From NCBI RefSeq assembly GCF_905479755.1, contig NZ_CAJQNT010000003.1, positions 62,001-126,000 of the forward strand: DNA of 64,000 nucleotides, in the 5' to 3' direction. Below the pieces are notes generated by a model. It searched no databases. It was not told where the DNA came from and saw nothing but the letters and a program-made list of their open reading frames with translations. The position numbers and the translations under genes are program-made. Below are positions 44,031 to 51,625 of this stretch, piece by piece. The first letter of the stretch is position 1, and the number at the start of each line of letters is the position of its first letter. The DNA comes from an uncultured Schumannella sp. Its GTDB lineage: Bacteria > Actinomycetota > Actinomycetes > Actinomycetales > Microbacteriaceae.

Positions 44031-45419
44031 GTGACCAGCACCACGGCGGCGTCCGCGCCCGCCAACCCGCGTTCGCGCGTCATCTTCGCCAGCCTCATCG
44101 GCACCACGATCGAGTTCTACGACTTCTACGTCTACGCCACCGCGGCGGTTCTCGTCTTCCCGCACCTGTTCTTCCCCTCGGAAGACCCGACCACGTCGCT
44201 GCTGGCGTCGTTCGCCGTCTTCGGCGCCGCGATGGTGGCGCGCCCGCTCGGCTCGATCGTGTTCGGCCACCTGGGCGACCGCCACGGCCGCAAGGCGACC
44301 CTCGTCGGCGCGCTGCTGACGATGGGAATCGCGACCTTCCTGATCGGCGTGCTGCCGACCTACGCGGTCGTCGGCTGGATCGCCCCGCTGCTGCTGGTCA
44401 TCCTGCGCATCGGCCAGGGCTTCGCCCTCGGCGGCGAGTGGAGCGGGGCGGCGCTCGTCGCCACCGAGAACGCCCCGGCCGGCAAGCGCGCCTGGTACGG
44501 CACCTTCCCGCAGCTGGGCGCGCCGCTCGGCTTCATCCTCGCCAACGGGCTGTTCCTGATCATCGCCGCGCTGCTGCCCTCCAGCGACCCGAGCATGCCG
44601 TCTGAGGCATTCCTCGACTGGGGGTGGCGCATCCCGTTCCTGTTTTCGGCGGTCATGGTGATCGTGGGCCTCTGGGTGCGCCTGCGCCTGGTGGAGAGCG
44701 CCGTGTTCTCGCGCAGCAAGGAGGCCGGCACGCTGCAGCGCCTGCCGCTCGTGGCGGTGTTCCGCTCGAACTGGCGCGAACTGCTGCTCGGCACCTTCAT
44801 CATGCTCGCCACCTACGTGCTCTTCTATCTGATGACCACGTTCTCGCTCAGCTACGGCCGCGCGCCGATCGCCCCCGAGTCGGGCCTTCCGGGCCTCGGC
44901 TACGACTACACGAGCTTCGTGCTGATGATGATCGTCGGCGTCGTGTTCTTCGGCATCTTCACGCTCGTCTCGGGGCCCTGGGCCGACCGTTTCGGTCGTC
45001 GCCGCACCCTCATCGTCGTGACGGTCGCGATCATCGTGTTCGGTCTGGTGTGGGTTCCGTTCCTGGCGGCCGGTTTCGTCGGCGTGCAGGTCTGGCTCAT
45101 CGTCGGCTTCATCCTGATGGGCGCCACCTTCGGACCGATGGGCGCACTGCTGCCGGAGCTGTTCCCGACGAGCGTGCGCTACACCGGATCCGGGATCTCC
45201 TACAACGTGGCCTCGATCATCGGCGCCGCGCTCGCCCCCTTCGTCGCTGTGGCCCTGTGGACCGCGGGCGGTGGCAGCCCGTTCTGGGTCGGCGTCTACC
45301 TGAGCGGGGCCGCGACGCTGACGCTCATCGCGCTGCTGCTCACCCGCGAGACGAAGGACATCTCGCTCGACGAGGTCGGCGAGAAGGCCCCAGCCCAGGA
45401 GCCGCTGCCGCTCCCGTAG
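44031..45419 (+). CDS. MFS transporter, metabolite:H+ symporter (MHS/ShiA-ProP-like) family
   Basis: 462 residues from GTG 44031, with GGAG about nine bases upstream; an in-frame ATG at 43950 is less likely. Twelve predicted helices. Family motifs are SLIGTTIEFYDFYVYATAAVL in helix 1, GHLGDRHGRKATLVGALL (loop 2-3), RIGQGFALGGEWSGAALVATE in helix 4 and WADRFGRRRTLIV (loop 8-9). Relatives import shikimate, alpha-ketoglutarate or osmolytes with protons. Substrate unknown. Confidence 0.92.
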   Translation: MTSTTAASAPANPRSRVIFASLIGTTIEFYDFYVYATAAVLVFPHLFFPSEDPTTSLLASFAVFGAAMVARPLGSIVFGHLGDRHGRKATLVGALLTMGIATFLIGVLPTYAVVGWIAPLLLVILRIGQGFALGGEWSGAALVATENAPAGKRAWYGTFPQLGAPLGFILANGLFLIIAALLPSSDPSMPSEAFLDWGWRIPFLFSAVMVIVGLWVRLRLVESAVFSRSKEAGTLQRLPLVAVFRSNWRELLLGTFIMLATYVLFYLMTTFSLSYGRAPIAPESGLPGLGYDYTSFVLMMIVGVVFFGIFTLVSGPWADRFGRRRTLIVVTVAIIVFGLVWVPFLAAGFVGVQVWLIVGFILMGATFGPMGALLPELFPTSVRYTGSGISYNVASIIGAALAPFVAVALWTAGGGSPFWVGVYLSGAATLTLIALLLTRETKDISLDEVGEKAPAQEPLPLP

Positions 45420-45467
45420 GTTGCGCTCACGACGCGGCGGCTGCCTGCTCGCTCACTCCGGACGTCC

Positions 45468-46283
45468 TCAGTCCAGGAACAGGGCCCGTAGCCGCCGCGT
45501 CGTGAACACCAACCCGATCGCCACCATGCCGAGGTAGTACCCGACGTGGATGAGCATCTCCGGCCCGAGCGCGCCGGTGGTGAGCCCGCGCACCAGTTCC
45601 ACCCCGTGCCAGAGCGGCAGCGCCATGATGAACCACTGCACCACCTCCGGGTAGACCGTGATCGGGAAGAACGTCGCCGAGAACAGGAACATCGGCAGCA
45701 GGAAGAACTGCACCCAATCCATCTGCTGGAACGTTTTCAGGTAGCTCGTGATCGCCATCCCGAGGCTCGCGAAGCCGAAAGCGATCAGCAGCAGCGCGGG
45801 CAGGGCGAGGATCGCGGTCCAGGCGAGGTTCAGCCCCAGCACCTGCATCACCAGCAGGAACGCCGTGCCGTAGGCGGCCCCGCGCAGTAGCGCCAGCGCC
45901 ACCTCGCCGAGCGCCACATCGAGCGGGCCGAGGCTGGTGGCGAGCATCCCCTGGTAGAGCTTGCCGAAGTGCATTTTGAAGAACACGTTCCAGGTGGAGT
46001 CGTACACCGCGCCGTTCATCGCCGCGACGGCCAGCAGGGCGGGGGCGATGAACGCGGCGTAGGAGATCGGGGTGCCCTGGGCATCCGTGACGTCGCCGAT
46101 GTAGGAGCCCAGCCCGATGCCGAGCGCCAGCAGGTAGAAGATCGGCTCGAACACGCCCGAGAGCACGATCACCCAGTTGGTGGAGCGGGTGGCGAGCAGA
46201 CCGCGCGCCATCACCGAGCGCGCGTTACCCGCGTACAGGGCCCGGATGCCCGGGCCGGTGGAGCTCGTCATCGGCGCGCTCAC
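45468..46283 (-). CDS. ABC transporter permease (DrrB/NodJ-like, ABC-2)
   Basis: 271 residues from GTG 46283, overlapping the upstream permease stop (GTGA); ATG 46271 is an alternative. Six helices; the ABC-2 family run SATFFPITVYPEVVQWFIMALPLWHGVEL before the last helix is distinctive (written here in part). Works with the permease at 46280-47104 and the ATPase at 47101-48027 as a small-molecule or lipid exporter. Confidence 0.88.
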   Translation of the reverse strand: MSAPMTSSTGPGIRALYAGNARSVMARGLLATRSTNWVIVLSGVFEPIFYLLALGIGLGSYIGDVTDAQGTPISYAAFIAPALLAVAAMNGAVYDSTWNVFFKMHFGKLYQGMLATSLGPLDVALGEVALALLRGAAYGTAFLLVMQVLGLNLAWTAILALPALLLIAFGFASLGMAITSYLKTFQQMDWVQFFLLPMFLFSATFFPITVYPEVVQWFIMALPLWHGVELVRGLTTGALGPEMLIHVGYYLGMVAIGLVFTTRRLRALFLD

Positions 46284-47104
46284 CGGTCGAGCCTCCGCAC
46301 CGAGATCCGCACGCAGGCCTGCCAGCCGGCGATCGCGACGGCAGCCAGGAACGTCACGTGCGTGACGGTCAGCCAGATCGGCTCGTTGGGGCCGTAGCTG
46401 AGCTCGCGGCCGAGCTCCGAACCGTGCCAGAGCGGCGAGAGCCACCCGATCCACTGCAGGAAGATCGGCAACTGGGTCAACGGAAACACCGTGCCGCTGA
46501 ACAAGGTGAGCGGCATGATGACGACCCGCTGGATGATCGCGAACTGGCTGCGATCCTCGCGGAACGACGCGGTGAGGGCCGCGATCGGGCTGAAGGCGAG
46601 CCCGGTCAGCATCGCCACCGGGATGATCAGCACGCTCCAGCCGAGCTGCACCGCCCCGAAGAGCAGCAGCACGAGGTAGTAGAGCGTGCTCGTCATCGCG
46701 AGCCGGATCGTCACGAAGATGAACATGCCGTCGATGATCTGGCGCCCCGTGATCGGCGCGGCGTTCATGCCGGCGAAGATCGGGTTCCATTTGAAGCCGA
46801 GGAAGATGCCGAACATGAATTCCTCGAGCGCCACCGGAACCGCGGCCATCGCCATGAGCGCGGGCGCGACGAAGACCAGGTAGGAGACGCCGTCGATCCC
46901 GCTCGGGCCCGCGTTCGCGCCCACCAGCACGGCCAGGCCGACCCCGAACGCGAACACGTAGAACAGGGGCGTGCCGATGCCGGTCGCCAGGATCGTCCAG
47001 CGGTAGGCGCGCATCGCGCGCAGCTTGTGCTCGGCGATGTACCAGGCGCCGAAGCGCCGGGGCTTCACGGCGGCGGCGATCGCCTGCTCGGTCGCGGTCG
47101 TCAT
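46280..47104 (-). CDS. ABC transporter permease (DrrB/NodJ-like, ABC-2)
   Basis: 274 residues, ATG overlapping the ATPase stop (ATGA). Six helices with FSGTVFPLTQLP and WLSPLWHGSELGREL marking the ABC-2 family. It is a paralogue of the next gene's product; two different permeases per ATPase imply a heterodimeric channel. Last residues VRISVRRLDR form a basic cytoplasmic tail. Confidence 0.88.
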   Translation of the reverse strand: MTTATEQAIAAAVKPRRFGAWYIAEHKLRAMRAYRWTILATGIGTPLFYVFAFGVGLAVLVGANAGPSGIDGVSYLVFVAPALMAMAAVPVALEEFMFGIFLGFKWNPIFAGMNAAPITGRQIIDGMFIFVTIRLAMTSTLYYLVLLLFGAVQLGWSVLIIPVAMLTGLAFSPIAALTASFREDRSQFAIIQRVVIMPLTLFSGTVFPLTQLPIFLQWIGWLSPLWHGSELGRELSYGPNEPIWLTVTHVTFLAAVAIAGWQACVRISVRRLDR

Positions 47105-48027
47105 TCGATCAGGCTCCGCCCGGTGAGACGCAAGAACACGTCCTCGAGACTCGAACGGCGCACCAGGCTCGTGATCGGCGCCAGCCCCCGGCTCGTCAGC
47201 TCGACGAGTGCCTCCTCGCCGTTGGCGGAGTAGATCAGGATGCGATCCGGCAGCACCTCCAGCCGGTCGCCGATGCCCGCAAGCTTCTGGGCCGCCTCGG
47301 CGTTCCGCTGCGAACCGAAACGCACCTCCAGCACCTCGCGGCTGGAGTGCTGGCGGATGAGCGCCGCCGGGCTCCCCTCGGCCATGATGCGGCCGTGGTC
47401 GACCACGACGAGACGGTCGCAGAGCTGCTCCGCCTCATCCATGTAGTGGGTGGTCACAACGAGCGTGGTGCCGCGCTCCTTCAACTGGAACAGCCGATCC
47501 CAGAGGATGTGGCGGGCCTGCGGGTCGAGCCCCGTGGTCGGCTCATCCAGCAGCAGGATCGACGGGTCGTTGATGAGCGAGCGCGCGATGGTGAGGCGCC
47601 GCTTCATGCCTCCGGAGAGGTCGTCGACCTTCGCCGTCACCTTCTCGGTGAGCTGGGCGAAGGCGAGCAGCTCGTCGGCGCGCTTCGCCACCTGCGCGCG
47701 CGGGAGCCCGAAATAGCGGCCGTAGACGAGCAGGTTGTCGCGCACCCGCAGATCCGTGTCGAGGTTGTCCTGCTGCGGCACCACGCCGAGCCGCGCGCGG
47801 ATCTCGGGGCCGTGCTCGTTCGGGTCGAGGCCCAGGATCTCCAGCTCGCCGCCGGTGCGCGTCGAAACCGCCCCGACCATCCGCATCGTCGTCGACTTGC
47901 CGGCGCCGTTCGGGCCGAGCAGGCCGAAACTCTCGCCCGGCGCGACCTCGAAATCGATGCCGTCGACGGCGGCGAGGTCGCCGTACCTCTTGACGAGCTG
48001 GGAGGCGCGAATCACGGGAGCCGACAT
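47101..48027 (-). CDS. ABC transporter ATP-binding protein (DrrA/NodI-like)
   Basis: 308 residues. Walker A LLGPNGAGKSTTMRM, Q-loop VVPQQDNLDTDL, signature LSGGMKRRLTIARSL, Walker B ILLLDEPTTGLDPQ and switch TTHYMDEAEQL are intact. The C-terminal 80 residues with SSLEDVFLRLTGR are typical of drug-exporter (DrrA) and NodI ATPases. Leaderless-type TATGCT box 8 bases before the ATG. Drives the two permeases encoded downstream. Substrate unknown. Confidence 0.92.
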   Translation of the reverse strand: MSAPVIRASQLVKRYGDLAAVDGIDFEVAPGESFGLLGPNGAGKSTTMRMVGAVSTRTGGELEILGLDPNEHGPEIRARLGVVPQQDNLDTDLRVRDNLLVYGRYFGLPRAQVAKRADELLAFAQLTEKVTAKVDDLSGGMKRRLTIARSLINDPSILLLDEPTTGLDPQARHILWDRLFQLKERGTTLVVTTHYMDEAEQLCDRLVVVDHGRIMAEGSPAALIRQHSSREVLEVRFGSQRNAEAAQKLAGIGDRLEVLPDRILIYSANGEEALVELTSRGLAPITSLVRRSSLEDVFLRLTGRSLIE

Positions 48028-48035
48028 GAAACCTG

Positions 48036-48041
48036 AGCATA
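48036..48041 (-). promoter_or_regulatory. -10 box TATGCT for the DrrA-like operon
   Basis: TATGCT on the minus strand, 8 bases before the ATG at 48027. The divergent exporter gene at 48147 has its own TAAGCT box at 48085-48090. Confidence 0.5.
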
Positions 48042-48146
48042 CGTGGCGCCCCCGTCGACGCGGCGCAGCGCCGTGCCTGCGGGTTAAGCTCGTTCCGGCG
48101 CACCTCGGCCCGCCTCCGGCACGCCCCCCTCTCGGAAGAAGTCACC

Positions 48147-50024
48147 ATGTCCTCCCCCGCTTCAGAACGCCGCGGACTCCTGCGCCGCCCCGCCGCCCAG
48201 GACGCCGGGCCGCGCGCGAGCTTCCGCCAGCTGCTGCCGTACCTGAGTGAGCATCGCGCGGTGCTCGCGGTCGTCGTCGTGCTGAGCCTGCTCGGCGCCG
48301 GCGCCTCGCTCGCGCAGCCGCTGCTGGTGAGCCAGGTGATCGGCGTCGTCGAATCGGGCGGCGGCCTCGGAACCCTGGTCTGGGCGCTCGTCGCCCTCGT
48401 CGTCGCCTCGGGGCTCATCAACGGCTTCCAGCACTACCTGCTGCAGCGCACCGGCACGAGCGTCGTGTTCTCGGCCCGGCGCCAGTTGGTGCGCCGCATG
48501 CTGCGCCTGCCGATCAGCGAATTCGACCAGCGCCGCACCGGCGACCTCGTCTCACGCGTCGGCAGCGACACCACCCTGCTGTACGCGGTCATGACGCAGG
48601 GACTCCTGGATGCGGTCGGCGGCGCCGTGCTGTTCCTCGGCGCGCTCATCGCGATGCTGCTCATCGATCCGGTGCTGTTGGGGTTGACGGTGCTCGTCGT
48701 CGCGGTCGCGGTGACGACGGTCACGCTGCTCGGCAAGCGCATCCGCACCGCCAGCAAGCAGCAGCAGGAGAAGGTGGGCGATCTGGCCTCGGCGGTGGAG
48801 CGCGCGATCAGCGCGATTCGCACGGTGCGGGCCTCCAACGCGACCGACCGCGAGATGGTGACCGTCGAGGAGGATGCGCGTGGCGCCTACCGCGCGGGCG
48901 TCAAGCTGGCCAAGATCTCGGCGCTCGTCGTGCCGGTCGCGGGCATCGCGATGCAGGTGTCGTTCCTGGTGGTGCTCGGCGTCGGCGGTTTCCGCGTCGC
49001 GAGCGGCGACCTGACGGTGGCGAACCTGGTGGCGTTCATCCTGTTCCTGTTTTTGATGATCATGCCGCTCGGGCAGGCCTTCGGGGCGATCAACTCGGTC
49101 AACCAGGCGCTCGGCGCGCTCGGACGCATCCAGGAGGTCATCGCGCTGCCGAGCGAGGACGAGGGGGATGCGGCGCTCACCCCCGCTGCGCCGCTCGCCG
49201 ACCTCGCCGCCGCGCCCGCGATCTCGTTCGAGGAGGTGCGGTTCCGCTACCCGGAGCAGGCGCACAAGTCGGAGCGCGAGAAGGCGATCGCCGAAGTGAT
49301 CGGGGAGGACGCCCTCGCCGAGCTGGAGGGCGCCGAGGCCGACCGTGAGGTGCTGCGCGGGGTGTCGTTCGCGGTGCCGCGCGGGGCGCGGGTGGCGCTC
49401 GTCGGGCCCTCGGGGGCGGGCAAGAGCACGATCCTGTCACTCATCGAGCGCTTCTACGACCCGACCGGCGGCGTGGTGCGCCTCGGCGGCGTCGACGTGC
49501 GGGCGCTCGACCGGCTTGAGCTGCGCGCTCAGATCGGCTACGTCGAGCAGGACGCGCCGGTGCTCGCCGGGAGCCTGCGCGACAACCTGACATTGGCCTC
49601 CCCGGAGGCGAGCGACGAGGACTGCATCGAGGTGCTGCGCACCGTCAACCTCGGCGAGGTGCTCGACCGCGACCCGGCGGGGCTCGATGCGGCGGTCGGC
49701 GAGGACGGCGTGATGCTCTCCGGCGGCGAACGACAGCGGCTCGCGATCGCGCGGGCGCTGCTGACCAAGGCGCCGATCCTGTTGCTGGATGAGGCGACCG
49801 CATCCCTCGACGGTGCCAACGAGCAGTTGCTGCGTGATGCGATCGAGGCGGCGGCAACGAGTCGCACGCTGCTGGTGATCGCGCACCGCCTGTCGACGGT
49901 GGTCGACTCGGACGTGATCGTGGTGCTCGACCACGGCCGCGTCATCGGCACCGGCACCCACACCGAGCTGGTGAATTCCACCCCGTTGTACCGCGAACTA
50001 GCCCACCACCAACTCCTGGTCTAG
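48147..50024 (+). CDS. ABC transporter, fused transmembrane and ATP-binding domains (half-exporter)
   Basis: 625 residues. Six-helix ABC exporter domain (residues 30-330) with the RTGDLVSRVGSDTTLL coupling region, then an NBD with GPSGAGKSTILSLIERFYDP, Q-loop GYVEQDAPVLAGS, signature LSGGERQRLAIARALL, Walker B ILLLDEATASLD and the H-loop VIAHRLSTV. Closest to multidrug/lipid exporters. Odd: about 33 charged residues (roughly 373-406, KSEREKAIAEV... ALAELEGAEADRE) are inserted between the aromatic A-loop strand and Walker A. It probably acts as a homodimer. Confidence 0.9.
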   Translation: MSSPASERRGLLRRPAAQDAGPRASFRQLLPYLSEHRAVLAVVVVLSLLGAGASLAQPLLVSQVIGVVESGGGLGTLVWALVALVVASGLINGFQHYLLQRTGTSVVFSARRQLVRRMLRLPISEFDQRRTGDLVSRVGSDTTLLYAVMTQGLLDAVGGAVLFLGALIAMLLIDPVLLGLTVLVVAVAVTTVTLLGKRIRTASKQQQEKVGDLASAVERAISAIRTVRASNATDREMVTVEEDARGAYRAGVKLAKISALVVPVAGIAMQVSFLVVLGVGGFRVASGDLTVANLVAFILFLFLMIMPLGQAFGAINSVNQALGALGRIQEVIALPSEDEGDAALTPAAPLADLAAAPAISFEEVRFRYPEQAHKSEREKAIAEVIGEDALAELEGAEADREVLRGVSFAVPRGARVALVGPSGAGKSTILSLIERFYDPTGGVVRLGGVDVRALDRLELRAQIGYVEQDAPVLAGSLRDNLTLASPEASDEDCIEVLRTVNLGEVLDRDPAGLDAAVGEDGVMLSGGERQRLAIARALLTKAPILLLDEATASLDGANEQLLRDAIEAAATSRTLLVIAHRLSTVVDSDVIVVLDHGRVIGTGTHTELVNSTPLYRELAHHQLLV

Positions 50025-50039
50025 ACCGGCAGACCGGCA

Positions 50040-50107
50040 GGGATGCATCCCGCGCCCAACCGAGTGCCGCGTGCGTCACGCGCTGGCGTCGGGGATGCAT
50101 CCCGCGC
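50040..50107. repeat. Direct repeat of GGGATGCATCCCGCGC
   Basis: The 16-base unit, itself centred on the palindrome GGGATGCATCCC, occurs at 50040-50055 and 50092-50107 in the gap between two convergent genes. A CGCGTG-CGT-CACGCG hairpin lies between them (50068-50082). Might be a terminator region or a small repeat. Confidence 0.6.
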
Positions 50108-50112
50108 GCCCT

Positions 50113-50916
50113 TCAGACGAGGGCGTAGAGGGCTACGGCGGAGGCGGCGGCCACGTTGAGCGAGTCGATGCCGTGGTGCATCGGGATCTGCACGTGGGCG
50201 TCGGCGTGCGCGAGGGCCTCGGGGCTCAGGCCCGCGCCCTCGGTACCGAGCAGCAGCGCCACCCGCTCGGGCGCGCGGGCGGCGTAGTCGCGCAGCGCCA
50301 CCGCCTCGGGCGTCAGCGCGAGCGCCGCGATCTCGAACCCGGCCTCGCGCAGCACGGGCGCCGCGAGCTCCCACGACGGCAACCGCGTCCACGGCACCTG
50401 CAGCACCGTCCCCATGCTGACGCGCAACGAGCGCCGGTAGAACGGGTCGGCACAGCGGGGCGTGACGAACACCGCATCCGCGCCGATGCCCGCCACCGAA
50501 CGGAAGATCGCCCCCACATTGGTCGGGTCGACGACGTCTTCGATCACGACCACGCGGCGCGCGCCCGCCAGCAGTGACTCGGGGGTCGGCAGCACCGGAC
50601 GCTCGAGCGACGCCACCACCCCGCGGTGCACCTGATACCCGGTCAGCTCGGCGAGCAGCTCCGGCGGGCCGGTGAACACCGGCACCGTCGCCGCGTGCGA
50701 GCCGAGCAAGGTCAGCGCGTCATCGACCGACGACGCGAGCGACAGCACCGCCCGCGGCGTGTGCCCCGCCCGCAGCGCCCGCTCCAGCACGAGCAGCGAC
50801 TCGACGAGGAAGATCCCGTTCTCGGTGCCGCGCGCCCCGCGCAGCTCGACGTCGGTGTGGCGCGCGAAGTCGTTCAGCCGCGGGTCGGTGAGCTCGGCGA
50901 GCTCAACAACCGGCAC
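50113..50916 (-). CDS. TrmH/SpoU-family RNA 2'-O-methyltransferase
   Basis: 267 residues from GTG 50916, one base after the stop of a tiny upstream ORF. SPOUT fold with the knotted SAM site: VVVIEDVVDPTNVGAIFRSV, LLLGTEGAGLS and IPMHHGIDSLNVAAASAVAL (motifs 1-3). A separate N-terminal substrate-binding domain (residues 10-100, with GIFLVESLLVLERALRAG) is present. Probably methylates rRNA or tRNA; exact nucleotide unknown. Confidence 0.92.
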   Translation of the reverse strand: MPVVELAELTDPRLNDFARHTDVELRGARGTENGIFLVESLLVLERALRAGHTPRAVLSLASSVDDALTLLGSHAATVPVFTGPPELLAELTGYQVHRGVVASLERPVLPTPESLLAGARRVVVIEDVVDPTNVGAIFRSVAGIGADAVFVTPRCADPFYRRSLRVSMGTVLQVPWTRLPSWELAAPVLREAGFEIAALALTPEAVALRDYAARAPERVALLLGTEGAGLSPEALAHADAHVQIPMHHGIDSLNVAAASAVALYALV

Positions 50917-50917
50917 G

Positions 50918-51001
50918 TCAGAGGAAGACGACGAACACGAAGGCGACAGCGAGCGCGAGCGCGCCGAGCACGGCAAGGGGAAGCAGGATGCGGGCGATCA
51001 T
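50918..51001 (-). CDS. 27-residue single-helix membrane protein (small ORF)
   Basis: ATG at 51001, stop at 50918. The peptide starts MIARILLPLAVLGALALAV and continues with a Phe/Val-rich end, so it is one uninterrupted transmembrane helix with a lone Arg near the N-terminus. A GGAAG and a GATGCT box lie just before the ATG. Its stop is separated by a single base from the GTG of the SpoU gene, so it is at least a coupled leader ORF. No homologue is recognised; function unknown. Confidence 0.55.
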   Translation of the reverse strand: MIARILLPLAVLGALALAVAFVFVVFL

Positions 51002-51038
51002 GCTTCCAGCATCCCACCCCGCACCACGGATGCGCGAC

Positions 51039-51617
51039 TCACCGCACGACCGCCAGCTCGGCGCCCGCGGCCTCCAGCTCCTCCAACGCGGCGGCACTGG
51101 ACGCGAGCGCGACCCCCGCCACCAGGTCGGTCAGCACGCGCACCCGCCAGCCGCCGCCGATCGCGTCGAGCGCGGAGGCGCGCACGCAGTAGTCGGTGGC
51201 GATCCCGACGACGTCGATGTCGGTCACCTGGTGTGCGTCGAGCAGCTGCGGCACGGTCTGCCCGTCGTCGGTGGTGCCTTCGAAGATCGAGTAGGCGGGC
51301 ACCCCCTGCCCCTTTTTGATGTGCGCGTCGATGAGCGACACGTCGAGCGCCGGGTGGTATTCGGCGCCGGGCGTGCCGGCGACGCAGTGCGCCGGCCAGG
51401 TGGTCACGAAGTCGGGCTCGCCGTCGAGCGCGAAGTGCCCGCCGTTGTCGTCGTCACCGTGGTGCCAGTCGCGGGAGGCCACCACGACGCCGTAGCGGTC
51501 CGGATGCGCTTCCAGATATTCGGTGATCCCGCTCGCGACCGCCGCCCCGCCGTCAACCCCGAGAGCCCCACCCTCGGTGAAATCGTTCTGAACGTCGATG
51601 ATGAACAGCGCGCGCAT
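51039..51617 (-). CDS. Nicotinamidase/isochorismatase-family amidohydrolase
   Basis: 192 residues from ATG 51617, preceded by AGGAGG. The catalytic triad is visible: Asp in LFIIDVQNDF, Lys in HIKKGQG and Cys in IATDYCVRASALDA. Metal ligands appear in DWHHGDDDNGGH. The best match is nicotinamidase (PncA), which deamidates nicotinamide in NAD salvage; other isochorismatase-fold amidases cannot be excluded. Separated by eight bases from the upstream carboxypeptidase gene. Confidence 0.9.
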   Translation of the reverse strand: MRALFIIDVQNDFTEGGALGVDGGAAVASGITEYLEAHPDRYGVVVASRDWHHGDDDNGGHFALDGEPDFVTTWPAHCVAGTPGAEYHPALDVSLIDAHIKKGQGVPAYSIFEGTTDDGQTVPQLLDAHQVTDIDVVGIATDYCVRASALDAIGGGWRVRVLTDLVAGVALASSAAALEELEAAGAELAVVR

Positions 51618-51625
51618 GAGGCCTC

